DNA from: Tateyamaria sp947503385
Lineage (GTDB): Bacteria; Pseudomonadota; Alphaproteobacteria; Rhodobacterales; Rhodobacteraceae
Direction of reading: 5' to 3'
Length of the DNA: 64,000 bases
NCBI RefSeq assembly: GCF_051195235.1
Contig: NZ_JBNFZM010000006.1
Span: 124,001-188,000 of the forward strand
The notes beneath the pieces were generated by a model, which did not search any database, was not told the DNA's origin, and saw nothing but the letters and a program-made list of their open reading frames with translations. Positions 36,236-45,758 of the stretch are shown piece by piece. The translations under genes were made by a program, and so were the position numbers. The number at the start of each line of letters is the position of its first letter. Positions within the stretch are counted from its first letter, which is position 1.

Positions 36236-36958
36236 ATGTCCCGTGTAGCACTTGTCACCGGCGGTTCCCGCGGCATCGGCGAGGCCATTTCTAAGGCCCT
36301 CAAAGACGCAGGCTATTCCGTTGCGGCCACCTATGCCGGCAACGACGAAGCCGCCGCGAAGTTCACCGATGAAACCGGCATCAAGACCTACAAGTGGAAC
36401 GTCGCCGATTACGACGAATCCAAAGCCGGGATCGAACAGGTCGAAGCGGACCTTGGCCCCATTGACGTGGTCGTGGCCAATGCGGGCATCACCCGCGACG
36501 CGCCGTTCCACAAAATGACGCCCGAGCAGTGGCATCAAGTCATCGACACAAACCTGACCGGCGTATTCAACACCGTCCACCCGGTCTGGCCCGGTATGCG
36601 CGAGCGCAAATTTGGCCGCGTCATCGTGATCTCTTCGATCAACGGCCAAAAGGGTCAGTTTGCCCAAGTGAACTATGCCGCAACCAAGGCGGGTGATCTT
36701 GGCATCGTGAAGTCACTGGCTCAAGAAGGCGCGCGCGCAGGCATCACCGCCAATGCGATCTGCCCCGGCTATATCGGCACCGACATGGTGATGGCCGTCC
36801 CCGAGAAAGTACGCGAGAGCATCATTGCGCAAATCCCGGCAGGCCGCTTGGGTGAACCCGAAGAGATTGCGCGCTGCGTCGTGTTCCTCGCATCGGATGA
36901 TTCCGGGTTTATCAACGGCTCGACAATTTCCGCCAACGGCGCGCAGTTCTTCGTCTGA
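36236..36958 (+). CDS. phbB: Acetoacetyl-CoA reductase
   Basis: 240 residues, short-chain dehydrogenase. NADPH-binding TGGSRGIG at the N-terminus, NAGI motif, catalytic S in VISSINGQKGQ and Y-x3-K in NYAATKAG. Reduces acetoacetyl-CoA to (R)-3-hydroxybutyryl-CoA for PHB. AAAGGAG precedes the start. Terminated by a strong hairpin. Confidence 0.95.
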   Translation: MSRVALVTGGSRGIGEAISKALKDAGYSVAATYAGNDEAAAKFTDETGIKTYKWNVADYDESKAGIEQVEADLGPIDVVVANAGITRDAPFHKMTPEQWHQVIDTNLTGVFNTVHPVWPGMRERKFGRVIVISSINGQKGQFAQVNYAATKAGDLGIVKSLAQEGARAGITANAICPGYIGTDMVMAVPEKVRESIIAQIPAGRLGEPEEIARCVVFLASDDSGFINGSTISANGAQFFV

Positions 36959-36999
36959 CGCGCAATTCCTTGCGTGGCATGTGACCGCCCAGAAACACA

Positions 37000-37032
37000 A
37001 AAAGGGCCGGTGCAGATTGCACCGGCCCTTTT
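37000..37032. terminator. Strong bidirectional terminator after phbB
   Basis: A 15-bp perfect stem (AAAAGGGCCGGTGCA and its complement) with loop GAT and A/T tails on both sides. It serves phbB on the plus strand and the small 39-aa gene on the minus strand. Confidence 0.92.
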
Positions 37033-37059
37033 CGTATCCCGTAAGATGGCGCGCGCCCA

Positions 37060-37179
37060 TCAGCGGGAAGTCTTTGTCCCAAACAGCCAGCCCCATGCGT
37101 CGGCCAGTGCCGCGCCGCGTTCGGCGTGGGCTTTGACCATTGCGTTGCGGATGGTGGGGTTTGCAGATGTCTCGAACAT
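37060..37179 (-). CDS. 39-residue small protein
   Basis: Starts at ATG 37179 with GGAG 8 bases upstream and ends shortly before the bidirectional terminator. The sequence is a basic amphipathic helix pattern (NAMVKAHAERGAALADAWGWLFG). It is reminiscent of the very small R/A/E-rich proteins common in Rhodobacterales next to LysR genes, but I cannot name a family. Divergent from the LysR gene at 37292. The good ribosome binding site and framing by a terminator support a real gene. Confidence 0.65.
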   Translation of the reverse strand: MFETSANPTIRNAMVKAHAERGAALADAWGWLFGTKTSR

Positions 37180-37291
37180 GGCGTGTCTCCGGTGTGCTGG
37201 TGTGTGTCGTCTTGCGATCAATATGGCTGCCACCGCCGTTTCCGACAAACGAGACTTTTCAGCGCCTCAGTTAAGTTGTACTTAAGCGACT

Positions 37292-38227
37292 ATGTCAGAT
37301 CGCCTTCCACCGCTCACCGCTTTGCGCGCCTTCGATGCCGCCGCACGGCACATGTCTTTTGCCAAGGCTGCGGAGGAGTTGCACGTGACCCCTGCCGCGC
37401 TCAGCTTTCAGATCAAGTCGCTCGAAGAGCATTTGGGCACACAGGTCTTTCGCCGTTTGAACCGCGCGGTTGAGTTGACCGAGTCGGGCAAGGCGTTGGC
37501 CCCGGGCGTGGCGGATGGGTTTCAAACCCTTGCCGCTGCATGGCGGTCGGCGGAACGGGTGCAGGATAATCAGACACTTACGGTGACGGCTGGGCCCGCT
37601 TTTACCGCGAAATGGATGGCGCCGCGCCTGTTCGAATTTGCGCAGGCGCATCCGGATGTGGAATTGCGCTTTGCTGCGAGCCTCAAGATGATGGACCTTG
37701 CCCGCGATGGCATCGACGTGGCGATCCGCTTTGGTCACGGCAACGAAGAGGATCATTACGTGCTGCCCCTTGCCGAAGAATGGGTCTGCCCGGTGATGAC
37801 ACCCGAAATGGCGACCCGGTTTCCGACGTTGGACAGCCTCGTTGACGCACCGCTGGTGTTTGATGACAGTATCAGTTTTCTCATCCCACCTGCGGACTGG
37901 ACAACGTGGTTCCGGGTTATGGGCGTGGACCACAGCGCGACGCATGGACTGCGGTTCAGTCAGGCAGACCACGCGGTGGACGCCGCTCTTGCCGGGGTGG
38001 GTGTTGCCCTTGGCCGCCGGTCGCTGGTGGTCAAGGATCTGGACGACGGGCGGCTTGTCGCGCCGTTTCCGACTGCGCTGAAAACCGGTGTCCGGTTTCG
38101 CTTTCTCTGCGCCAAAGGTGCCGAAGAGAGGCCGCATATCGCGGCTTTCCGCGACTGGGTTGTCGCAGAGATCAGTAAGACCGGCCATATCACCGACGGA
38201 ATGACATTGGTGGACGTTTCAGAATGA
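37292..38227 (+). CDS. LysR-family regulator, GcvA-like
   Basis: 311 residues. N-terminal winged helix PPLTALRAFDAAARHMSFAKAAEELHVTPAALSFQIKSLEEHLG with the arrangement typical of the GcvA/AmpR subgroup, then a periplasmic-binding-like effector domain. It is followed with a 4-base overlap by an EamA transporter, so both are probably in one operon. The effector is unknown. Confidence 0.92.
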   Translation: MSDRLPPLTALRAFDAAARHMSFAKAAEELHVTPAALSFQIKSLEEHLGTQVFRRLNRAVELTESGKALAPGVADGFQTLAAAWRSAERVQDNQTLTVTAGPAFTAKWMAPRLFEFAQAHPDVELRFAASLKMMDLARDGIDVAIRFGHGNEEDHYVLPLAEEWVCPVMTPEMATRFPTLDSLVDAPLVFDDSISFLIPPADWTTWFRVMGVDHSATHGLRFSQADHAVDAALAGVGVALGRRSLVVKDLDDGRLVAPFPTALKTGVRFRFLCAKGAEERPHIAAFRDWVVAEISKTGHITDGMTLVDVSE

Positions 38228-39093
38228 CGCAGACCCGTGCGACATGGCTCGGTTTTGTTGCGATATTGCTGTGGGGGGTGCTGGCGCTGCTGACGGTGGG
38301 TGCAGCGCCGACGCCGCCCTTTTTGCTGAACGCCATTTGCTTTGCGGTGGGGGGCACGCTTGGGCTGATCTGGATGGGGGCAACCGGCGCGCTGACTACG
38401 CTGCGCGCGGTGCCGCTGCGGGTTTATGCGTTTGGCACCTTGGGTCTGTTTGGCTATCACGCCCTTTACTTTTCCGCGTTGCGCTTGGCGCCCGCGGCCG
38501 AAGCCAGCCTGATCGCATATCTGTGGCCCCTTCTGATCGTCGTGTTTTCCGGGTTGCTGCCGGGCGAGCGGCTGCGTGGGGGGCATGTGGCGGGCGCCTT
38601 GGTGGGATTTGCCGGAGCCGCGTTGATTGTCACCGGCGGCGGCGCGGGTTTTCAGGCGGACGCCCTGCCGGGCTACCTGCTGGCGGCGGCCTGCGCCCTG
38701 ACATGGTCTGGGTATTCGGTGACGTCACGCGCCTTTGGCGCGGTGCCGACCGCGTCGGTCGCGGTGTTTTGTCTGGCCAGTGCGGCGCTGTCCGTGCCGC
38801 TGCATGTGATGCTGGAAGAACCGGTATGGCCTGACACAACACTGGCCTGGACCAGCGCGCTGCTGCTAGGTCTGGGCCCCGTGGGGGCCGCGTTCTACGT
38901 CTGGGACATCGGCGTGAAGCGCGGCGATATCCAACTGCTCGGAACAGCATCCTATGCTGCGCCGCTCTTGTCGACGATCGTATTGGTGCTGGCTGGCGTC
39001 GCACAAGCCACGTGGTCACTTGCCCTCGCCGCCGTGTTGATCACGGCAGGGGCACTGTTGGCGGCGCGCGCCAGCCTAAGGCGTCACGACTAG
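38224..39093 (+). CDS. EamA/DMT-family transporter
   Basis: 289 residues, about ten transmembrane helices in two EamA repeats. Likely an exporter of amino acids or related metabolites. It is translationally coupled to the LysR gene upstream. Its stop overlaps the convergent 54-aa YdcH-like gene. Confidence 0.9.
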   Translation: MTQTRATWLGFVAILLWGVLALLTVGAAPTPPFLLNAICFAVGGTLGLIWMGATGALTTLRAVPLRVYAFGTLGLFGYHALYFSALRLAPAAEASLIAYLWPLLIVVFSGLLPGERLRGGHVAGALVGFAGAALIVTGGGAGFQADALPGYLLAAACALTWSGYSVTSRAFGAVPTASVAVFCLASAALSVPLHVMLEEPVWPDTTLAWTSALLLGLGPVGAAFYVWDIGVKRGDIQLLGTASYAAPLLSTIVLVLAGVAQATWSLALAAVLITAGALLAARASLRRHD

Positions 39094-39254
39094 CCCGACA
39101 GGCGCGTGATTTCTTCTTTCAGCTTCAGTTTTTGTTTTTTCATCGCCGCGATCTCGATCTGATCTATCGCGGGGGAGCGTTGGGCCACGTCGACCTGTTC
39201 GCTCAGGGATTGGTGCTTCTTTTTCAACTCTTCGAGATGGGCGGTGACGCTCAT
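39090..39254 (-). CDS. YdcH-family (DUF465) small protein
   Basis: 54 residues read from ATG 39254, with GGAGGA 5-10 bases upstream, to TAG at 39090. The sequence begins MSVTAHLEELKKKHQSL and continues with the DUF465 pattern (D-x-IEIAAMKKQKLKLKEEI): a short helical hairpin rich in Lys/Glu. Such proteins are abundant in Proteobacteria without a settled function. It is below the usual ORF-length cutoff and easily missed. Confidence 0.88.
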   Translation of the reverse strand: MSVTAHLEELKKKHQSLSEQVDVAQRSPAIDQIEIAAMKKQKLKLKEEITRLSG

Positions 39255-39366
39255 GCGGGTCCTCCTTGCTGATAAAGTGCCCCGTCAGCGAACCACAACT
39301 TGACGCGCAAGTCACGCCGCAGGCGCAGCATGTGGACAACTCAACACATACAACTTTAACGAAAGC

Positions 39367-40098
39367 TTAAGAGAACAAAGACACCCCGTCCCGTAAAACC
39401 GCTTGTATCTCAGCGGTGTAGTCGTCCCCGTCACGTTCATGGCGCGGTGCTGCGTGCAAAATGACTGGCGCGTGCAGGCAAAAAGGCGCGCGCCCGTCCT
39501 TGCGTGCCCGCAGAATCACCAGTTCTGCCGCTTTTCCACGCCGCGGACAAATTGGCCACAGCTCGATACTGCCCAGACGCGGTTGCGTCGCCGCCAGCAG
39601 GTCCGGCACCCGTTCGGCCCTGTGGATCATGTGCATATACCCCTTTGGCTTCAGCCTGCGGGCCGCCACATCAACCCAATCCAAGAGCGGCGTGTCGATC
39701 CCAAGCGCCCCTTCGCGCCCCAAATCTGCCGCCTCGCGTCCCGCGCTGCGGTCAAAATATGGCGGGTTGGCCAGCACATGATCAAAGCTCTGTTGCTTGA
39801 TCGGTTCGGGCAGATCCGCCAGATCGGCTGTCACAACGTCAAGCCCGTTGCGCGCGGCAAGCTGCGCGTAATCTGCCTGCCGCTCCACCCCCGTCAGCAC
39901 AAGCCCGGGCACACGCGCGCCCAGACACAAAGCCGCAGCGCCCGCCCCGCATCCCAGATCAAGCACGCTTTGGCCTGCACGGGCCGGAACAGAGGCCGCC
40001 AGCAGCACCGGATCTACCCCTGCCCGATACCCCCGGCGCGGCTGCCACAGGTGCAGCCGTCCGCCCAGAAAGGCGTCGTGGGTCAGGTCATCGTCCAA
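39367..40098 (-). CDS. tRNA1(Val) A37 N6-methyltransferase-like protein
   Basis: 243 residues, class I methyltransferase. SAM motif I VLDLGCGAGAAALCLG, acidic motif II GVERQ, and the N6-adenine signature NPPYFD. It fits the TrmN6/YfiC group by the early GGRLHLWQPRRGYRAG segment. It overlaps the DUF2007 gene by 11 bases on the same strand, suggesting coexpression. Confidence 0.88.
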   Translation of the reverse strand: MDDDLTHDAFLGGRLHLWQPRRGYRAGVDPVLLAASVPARAGQSVLDLGCGAGAAALCLGARVPGLVLTGVERQADYAQLAARNGLDVVTADLADLPEPIKQQSFDHVLANPPYFDRSAGREAADLGREGALGIDTPLLDWVDVAARRLKPKGYMHMIHRAERVPDLLAATQPRLGSIELWPICPRRGKAAELVILRARKDGRAPFCLHAPVILHAAPRHERDGDDYTAEIQAVLRDGVSLFS

Positions 40099-40303
40099 GG
40101 TCGATCTCGTTGTCGGTTATCACCTTGAGCGCGTCGTCATAATCGTCCGCATGGACCATCAGACGGCGCGGAAAAATTCCGATGCCACCTTCGAGGATGC
40201 TCATGTTTACGTCCATCTGAAAGCAGTCTATATCCTCGCCCTCAAGAAGGGCGGAGGCAAAGGCGATGATCGTCGGGTCAGTGCTGCGCAAAAGTTCCTT
40301 CAT
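40088..40303 (-). CDS. DUF2007 domain protein
   Basis: 71 residues. MKELLRSTDPTIIAFASALLEGEDIDCF and a C-terminal VHADDYDDALKVI match DUF2007, a small ferredoxin-like fold thought to act as a signal-transducing PII-like domain. Divergent from the polyprenyl synthase gene. Confidence 0.9.
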   Translation of the reverse strand: MKELLRSTDPTIIAFASALLEGEDIDCFQMDVNMSILEGGIGIFPRRLMVHADDYDDALKVITDNEIDLGR

Positions 40304-40352
40304 ATCATGGATGTAGGGGCAATATGGCCTACTTGTCGAGTGGGCATCGGGG

Positions 40353-41357
40353 ATGGCAATGGACGCGTCTGCAATCGCAAAACCACATGACCGGCTGGCA
40401 ACCTATCTGGCCGACGACCTAGAGGCCGTGAACGGCCTGATCCGGACCAAGATGGCGTCGAAACACGCCCCGCGCATTCCGGAGGTGACGCAGCATCTGG
40501 TCGAGGCGGGCGGCAAGCGCCTGCGCCCGATGCTGACACTCGCTGCAGCACGTATGTGCGGTTATGACGGTCCGTTTCACGTACACCTCGCAGCGACGGT
40601 TGAGTTCATTCACACCGCAACCCTGCTGCATGACGATGTGGTCGACGAAAGCGCGCAACGCCGCGGGCGGCCTACGGCCAACCTGCTGTGGGACAACAAA
40701 TCTTCGGTGCTGGTGGGGGACTACCTGTTTTCCCGGTCGTTCCAGCTGATGACCGAGACGGGCAATATGGAGGTGCTGCGCATCCTGTCGGACGCCTCTG
40801 CCACCATCGCAGAAGGCGAAGTGCTGCAACTGACAGCGGCGCAGGATTTGGCCACGGACGAAGGCATTTACCTACAGGTGATCCGGGGCAAGACGGCGGC
40901 GCTGTTTTCCGCCGCGACTGAGGTGGGCGGCGTGATCGCCGGGGCCGAAGAGGCGCAGGTGCGCGCGCTGTTTGACTATGGCGACGCACTCGGCATTGCG
41001 TTCCAGATCGTGGACGATCTGCTGGACTATCAGGGACAGTCGGCGGCAACGGGCAAAAATGTGGGCGACGATTTCCGCGAGCGCAAGCTGACGCTGCCGG
41101 TGATCCGTGCGGTGGCTCTGGCCGATGCCGAAGAACGCGCGTTCTGGTCCCGCACCATCGAGCGCGGCAAGCAGGACGACGGCGATCTTGACCACGCGCT
41201 GCGCCTCTTGGCCAAGCACGACGCGCTGACCTACACCAAGGACAGTGCAATTGGCTGGGCTTCCAAGGCCAAGGCGGCGCTTGACCCGCTGCCCGGTCAC
41301 GCGCTCAAGGACATGCTGCTGGATCTGGCCGACTACGTCGTCGAACGGATCAACTGA
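40353..41357 (+). CDS. Long-chain polyprenyl diphosphate synthase (ubiquinone side chain)
   Basis: 334 residues. E-isoprenyl synthase with the first Asp-rich motif DDVVDE and the second DDLLDY, plus GKRLRP near the N-terminus. The chain length (octa- or decaprenyl) cannot be read directly; in this order decaprenyl for Q10 is usual. An alternative ATG lies two codons in. It ends head-on against ispE, overlapping by 8 bases. Confidence 0.94.
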   Translation: MAMDASAIAKPHDRLATYLADDLEAVNGLIRTKMASKHAPRIPEVTQHLVEAGGKRLRPMLTLAAARMCGYDGPFHVHLAATVEFIHTATLLHDDVVDESAQRRGRPTANLLWDNKSSVLVGDYLFSRSFQLMTETGNMEVLRILSDASATIAEGEVLQLTAAQDLATDEGIYLQVIRGKTAALFSAATEVGGVIAGAEEAQVRALFDYGDALGIAFQIVDDLLDYQGQSAATGKNVGDDFRERKLTLPVIRAVALADAEERAFWSRTIERGKQDDGDLDHALRLLAKHDALTYTKDSAIGWASKAKAALDPLPGHALKDMLLDLADYVVERIN

Positions 41358-42156
41358 GCGCGCAAGCGCGCACCCACCAGTCCGGGTGAACGCCCGCAAG
41401 GTCTTTTGCCGCCAATTCGGCCTGGCCTTTGTTCTGGAACAGGGCAAAGCAGGTGGCACCCGACCCTGACATGCGCACAACGCCACCGCAGGCGACCTTG
41501 GTCAGCGCCTTGAGAACGTCCGCGATAACGGGTTGCGCCGAGACTGCGGGCGCTTCCAGATCATTCCGCTGATCCCGGAGCCATTGAACGAAAGCGCCCG
41601 CTGTCTGCGCGGTCGGCAGCGTCGACATCGCGGGGTTATCCTTGTGCGTCAGGGCCGCAAAGACGCGCGGTGTGGGGACGTGGACGCCGGGATTCACAAG
41701 CACTGCATGAAGCTGCGGCAGACCATCTACCGGGCGGATCACCTCGCCAATCCCGGACATGCGCGCCGCGCGCCCGTGCAGGCACACAGGCACGTCGGCC
41801 CCGAGGGCGCTGGCGTCTCCGGCAAAGTTCGCCGCGCGCAACAGCGCCGCCGCGTCCGAAGACCCCCCGCCGATTCCGGCCCCGTGCGGCAAGTGTTTTT
41901 CCAAGTCGATATGGCCGGTCCAACGGGCATGAATTGCCGCCTGCCACACCAGATTTCGGTGATCTGACGGCACGCCATCGGACAGGGGCCCGGTCACACT
42001 CATGCTCAATTGGGATGCAGGCGTCAGACGCAGGGTGTCGCCGACATCAGCAAACATGACCAAACTGTCGAGCAGGTGATACCCATCCGCCCGTTGGCCG
42101 GTCACATGCAGTGTCAGATTGATCTTTGCCGGGGCAAAGACCTCAGGCGTCGTCAT
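41350..42156 (-). CDS. ispE: 4-diphosphocytidyl-2-C-methyl-D-erythritol kinase
   Basis: 268 residues from ATG 42156. GHMP kinase of the MEP pathway, giving isoprenoid precursors. PAKINLTLHVTGQRADGYHLLDSL at the N-terminus and the ATP loop PHGAGIGGGSSDAAALLRA. Start lies inside the end of the upstream TPR gene (14-base overlap), so both are cotranscribed. It faces the polyprenyl synthase, linking precursor supply and use. Confidence 0.95.
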   Translation of the reverse strand: MTTPEVFAPAKINLTLHVTGQRADGYHLLDSLVMFADVGDTLRLTPASQLSMSVTGPLSDGVPSDHRNLVWQAAIHARWTGHIDLEKHLPHGAGIGGGSSDAAALLRAANFAGDASALGADVPVCLHGRAARMSGIGEVIRPVDGLPQLHAVLVNPGVHVPTPRVFAALTHKDNPAMSTLPTAQTAGAFVQWLRDQRNDLEAPAVSAQPVIADVLKALTKVACGGVVRMSGSGATCFALFQNKGQAELAAKDLAGVHPDWWVRACALS

Positions 42157-43855
42157 CCGCCACCCGAAGCGGCTCTGCCCCTTCTTCGTCCAGCACGACG
42201 TCAAGACCCACCTCAAGCTTGCGCCGAATGCGGTCGGGCTGCGCGTCTCCGGGGTTTTCCTCGTCGACAAAGGATAGTGCGCGCATCCACTGGAACTCTG
42301 CCTCGCGCGTGCGGCCCACGGCCCAGTAAACGTCGCCAAGGTGGTCATTGACCACCGGGTCCACGGGCATCAGTTCGACGGCCCGCTCCATATGTTCGAC
42401 CGCCTCATCGTAACGGCCAAGGCGGTAAAGCACCCAGCCCAGACTGTCGACAATGTATCCTGAATCCGGGCTGGCCGCGACCGCCTGTTCGATCATCGAC
42501 AGCGCCTCGTCGAGGTTGATCTGCATTTCGACCATCGAATAACCAAGGTAATTCAGCACCTGCGGCTGGCCGGGGTTCAGTTCCAGTGCCTTGCGGAAAT
42601 CTGCTTCGGCTTTGGGCCAATCCTTGTTGCGCTCGTGACAGATTGCGCGGGCATAGTGCAGGAACCATGTCCCACGCGCCGCCTCGTCGGTCAGCGCAAT
42701 GGCGCGGTCATAAGCGGGGATCGCCTCGTCGAACCGGTCCTGTTGGCGCAGCACGTCCCCGAGTGTGGAATGCACGATGCTGAGGTTCGGATAGCGTTTG
42801 GCCAGCTGTTCCAGCACCTCGATGGCGGCGTCGGGCTTGCCCGATTGGCGCAGCGCGGATGCGCGCCCCAGCTCGGCCGCGTGATAGGCCGGGTGGTCGG
42901 TCGACATCTGTTTGTAGGCGGCATTGGCCAGTTCGTACTGGCCCAGCGAATCAAGGAGTTCCGCATTGAGCAGAAGCGCGTCCACGTGATCCGGCCGCAG
43001 GTGCCGCGCGACGCGGCCATAGAGCAGCGTGTAATCCGCGCCCGCCTCGGACCGCAGCGCGCCCGCCACGGAATAGAACACTTCGGCGGCGCCGTCGCGG
43101 GCGGAGGTGATATGGGTAAAGGGCACGGTATCACCCGCCTCCAACGCATCGACCAGGATGCGCAGTTCGGGATCGCGAGAGGCGCCAAAGGCCTGTTCGA
43201 TTGCCGCCAGCGCATCTTCGTTGCGGCCCAGTTGCGACAGGATCTCTGCCCGTGCCATGGCGCCACGCCGGGTCTCTTGCAGGGGGCCGGTGCCGTCGCC
43301 TGCAAACACCGCTTCTGCGGCCTCAAAGTCCCCCACGGACGCCAGCGCCATGGCCTTGTGGTACATGGAAAAACCTTGCAGCCCGCGCTCTTCGGCGAGC
43401 GCGTCAAACGTGGCCAGCGCGGCGGGGCGATTTCCGGCCCCGATCAGGGCCCATGCCTCAAGAAGACCGTCCACCAGCGGCCCAATGCCTTGCGCCTCGA
43501 CATCGCGGGCGAGGAACGTGGCATAGTCTTCGCGGGCAAGCAGGTCGGCGATGACAACCAGATGCGCGATCTGGCTGCGGTGGCCCTGTTCCTCCATCAG
43601 CCTGGCGATGGGCAGCGCGCGTTCCACACGCCCCATGGCCAGTTGCGCCGCAATTGCGTCGCCCATCAGTTCGGCGTTTCCGGGATCGGCGGCCAGCGCC
43701 TGCGTCAGATAGCGTGCAGCGGCTGCAAAATCGCTGTCCATCGCGGCCTGTCGTCCGGCGAGGTAGTCCCCGGCCAGCGATTGGGCAGATGCGGGCGACG
43801 CCAGTGACAAGGCAACGGCCAGCGCCGCTGTGGTGGACAAAAGGTGACGGATCAA
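42143..43855 (-). CDS. Exported tetratricopeptide-repeat protein
   Basis: 570 residues. Sec signal (hydrophobic 8-24, cleavage near ASA-QS), then at least eight TPR-like units; the clearest are near the C-terminus (GTWFLHYARAICHERNKDWPKAEADFRKALELNPGQPQVLNYLGY and following). Expected to be a periplasmic or membrane-attached scaffold. Partners unknown. Confidence 0.9.
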   Translation of the reverse strand: MIRHLLSTTAALAVALSLASPASAQSLAGDYLAGRQAAMDSDFAAAARYLTQALAADPGNAELMGDAIAAQLAMGRVERALPIARLMEEQGHRSQIAHLVVIADLLAREDYATFLARDVEAQGIGPLVDGLLEAWALIGAGNRPAALATFDALAEERGLQGFSMYHKAMALASVGDFEAAEAVFAGDGTGPLQETRRGAMARAEILSQLGRNEDALAAIEQAFGASRDPELRILVDALEAGDTVPFTHITSARDGAAEVFYSVAGALRSEAGADYTLLYGRVARHLRPDHVDALLLNAELLDSLGQYELANAAYKQMSTDHPAYHAAELGRASALRQSGKPDAAIEVLEQLAKRYPNLSIVHSTLGDVLRQQDRFDEAIPAYDRAIALTDEAARGTWFLHYARAICHERNKDWPKAEADFRKALELNPGQPQVLNYLGYSMVEMQINLDEALSMIEQAVAASPDSGYIVDSLGWVLYRLGRYDEAVEHMERAVELMPVDPVVNDHLGDVYWAVGRTREAEFQWMRALSFVDEENPGDAQPDRIRRKLEVGLDVVLDEEGAEPLRVADDDA

Positions 43856-43941
43856 GCGCTCGGACCTCGGTTCGGGATCATATGTCCCGAAAGCTAGCAG
43901 CTTACGCGCTCAGCGCAACGCACGCTCGCGAAAAGGTCATG

Positions 43942-43970
43942 AAAAAGCACCCCGCCGCCGGGCAGGGTGC
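43942..43970 (-). terminator. Terminator of the ETF-QO gene
   Basis: On the minus strand GCACCC, a GC-rich internal pair and GGGTGC are followed by TTTTTC, 10 bases after the ETF-QO stop. Confidence 0.75.
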
Positions 43971-43979
43971 CGTCCCGGA

Positions 43980-45629
43980 TCACATATTGGGGTAATTCGG
44001 CCCATCGCCGCCCTGTGGCGTGGTCCATGTGATGTTCTGCGCCGGGTCCTTGATATCGCAGGTCTTGCAATGCACGCAGTTCTGGAAGTTGATGACAAAG
44101 CGCGTGTCCTTGCCCTCTTCTTCCACGAACTCGTAGACACCCGCCGGGCAGTAGCGCGCCGAAGGCCCGGCATATTTGGGCAGGTTCTGTGCAACCGGGA
44201 TGCTGTCATCGGCCAGCCGCAGGTGCGCGGGCTGGCTTTCTTCGTGATTGGTAAAGCTGAAGGACACGTTGGTCAGCCGGTCGAATGACAGTTTGCCATC
44301 AGGTTTGGGATAGTCGATGGGCTTGTGCTTGGACGCCTCTTCGGTCGCCTCGGCGTCGTTCTTGCCATGACCCAGCGTGCCCAGCAGCGAAAAGCCCAGC
44401 GTGTTGCACCACATGTCGAACCCGCCGATGGCAAGCGATGCGGTGAGACCGTATTTCGACCACAGGGGTTTGACGTTGCGCACCTTCTTGAGGTCTGCGC
44501 CAATCGCGCCTCCTCGCACTTCGGCCTCATAGGCCGAAAGCTCGTCGGCACTGCGCCCGTCCTTGATCGCGGCGTGTGCCGCCTCCGCCGCCGCCATGCC
44601 GGACAGCATCGCATTGTGGTTGCCCTTGATCCGCGGGACGTTGACCATACCGACCGAACAGCCCAGCAGGGCCACACCGGGCGCCACCATCTTGGGCATC
44701 GACTGGAAACCGCCTTCGGAGATCGCGCGTGCGCCATAAGCCACGCGTTTGCCCCCCTCAAGCAGATCGGCCACCATCGGGTGATGTTTGAAGCGCTGGA
44801 ATTCCATGTAAGGGAACAGGTGCGGGTTTTTGTAGTTCAGGTGGACAACGAAACCCACGTAAACCTGATTGTTCTCAAGGTGATAGATGAACGATCCACC
44901 ACCTGCATTCCCGCCCAGCGGCCAGCCCATCGTGTGGGTCACGGACCCTTCGCGGTGCTTGGCTGGATCGATCTCCCAGATTTCTTTCATGCCAAGGCCG
45001 TATTTCTGCGGCTCCTTGCCGTCGCTCAGCCCGTATTTTGCGATGACTTCTTTGGACAAAGACCCGCGCACCCCTTCGGACAGGAACACGTATTTGCCGT
45101 GCAACTCCATCCCCGGTTCGGTGTTTTCACCAATCGAACCGTCCGCCTCTAGACCAAAGACGCCCGCCACAACGCCCTTTACCTCGCCAGTGTCACCATA
45201 GACCAGTTCCGAACACGCCATGCCGGGGAAAATCTCGACACCCAACGCTTCGGCCTGTTCGGCCATCCAGCGGCAGACATTGCCCATCGACACGATGTAA
45301 TTGCCGTGGTTGTTCATCAGCGGCGGCATGGGGAAGTTCGGGATCTTCAGCTTGCCCGCCTCGCCCAGCATATAAAAGTTGTCCTCGACCACCGGCACGT
45401 TCAGCGGCGCGCCCTTCTCTTCCCAGTCGGGGATCAGTTTGTTCAGGCCCACCGGGTCCAGCACCGCGCCCGACAGGATGTGCGCCCCAACCTCTGAGCC
45501 TTTTTCCATTACAACGACGTTCAGGTCGGCATCTAGCTGCTTCAGCCGGATCGCAGCGCTCAGACCCGCAGGCCCTGCCCCGACGATGACGACATCGTAT
45601 TCCATCGCTTCGCGTTCAATCTCGGCCAT
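43980..45629 (-). CDS. Electron transfer flavoprotein-ubiquinone oxidoreductase
   Basis: 549 residues. Passes electrons from ETF (fatty- and amino-acid dehydrogenases) to ubiquinone at the inner membrane. N-terminal FAD motif DVVIVGAGPAGLSAAIRL, a ubiquinone-binding middle domain, and the C-terminal 4Fe-4S ferredoxin domain with the cysteine set in RYCPAGVYE and NCVHCKTCDIKDP. Full length and single gene; ETF subunits are not in this window. Confidence 0.97.
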   Translation of the reverse strand: MAEIEREAMEYDVVIVGAGPAGLSAAIRLKQLDADLNVVVMEKGSEVGAHILSGAVLDPVGLNKLIPDWEEKGAPLNVPVVEDNFYMLGEAGKLKIPNFPMPPLMNNHGNYIVSMGNVCRWMAEQAEALGVEIFPGMACSELVYGDTGEVKGVVAGVFGLEADGSIGENTEPGMELHGKYVFLSEGVRGSLSKEVIAKYGLSDGKEPQKYGLGMKEIWEIDPAKHREGSVTHTMGWPLGGNAGGGSFIYHLENNQVYVGFVVHLNYKNPHLFPYMEFQRFKHHPMVADLLEGGKRVAYGARAISEGGFQSMPKMVAPGVALLGCSVGMVNVPRIKGNHNAMLSGMAAAEAAHAAIKDGRSADELSAYEAEVRGGAIGADLKKVRNVKPLWSKYGLTASLAIGGFDMWCNTLGFSLLGTLGHGKNDAEATEEASKHKPIDYPKPDGKLSFDRLTNVSFSFTNHEESQPAHLRLADDSIPVAQNLPKYAGPSARYCPAGVYEFVEEEGKDTRFVINFQNCVHCKTCDIKDPAQNITWTTPQGGDGPNYPNM

Positions 45630-45758
45630 GGTGGCTGCTCCCCTTTTTCCTCACGTGGCTGTCGTGACAGCCTTGGCTAGCGCACAGATAATATGTTCGC
45701 AACTTCGTGCATCGCCGCCGTGAAAAAATCCAGCGAATATTCACGAAACGACGAGACG

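Noticed and set aside
39076..39339. Minus-strand 87-codon frame (Arg/Glu-rich)
   Set aside because: The correct frame here is the shorter 54-residue YdcH-like protein with a strong ribosome binding site.
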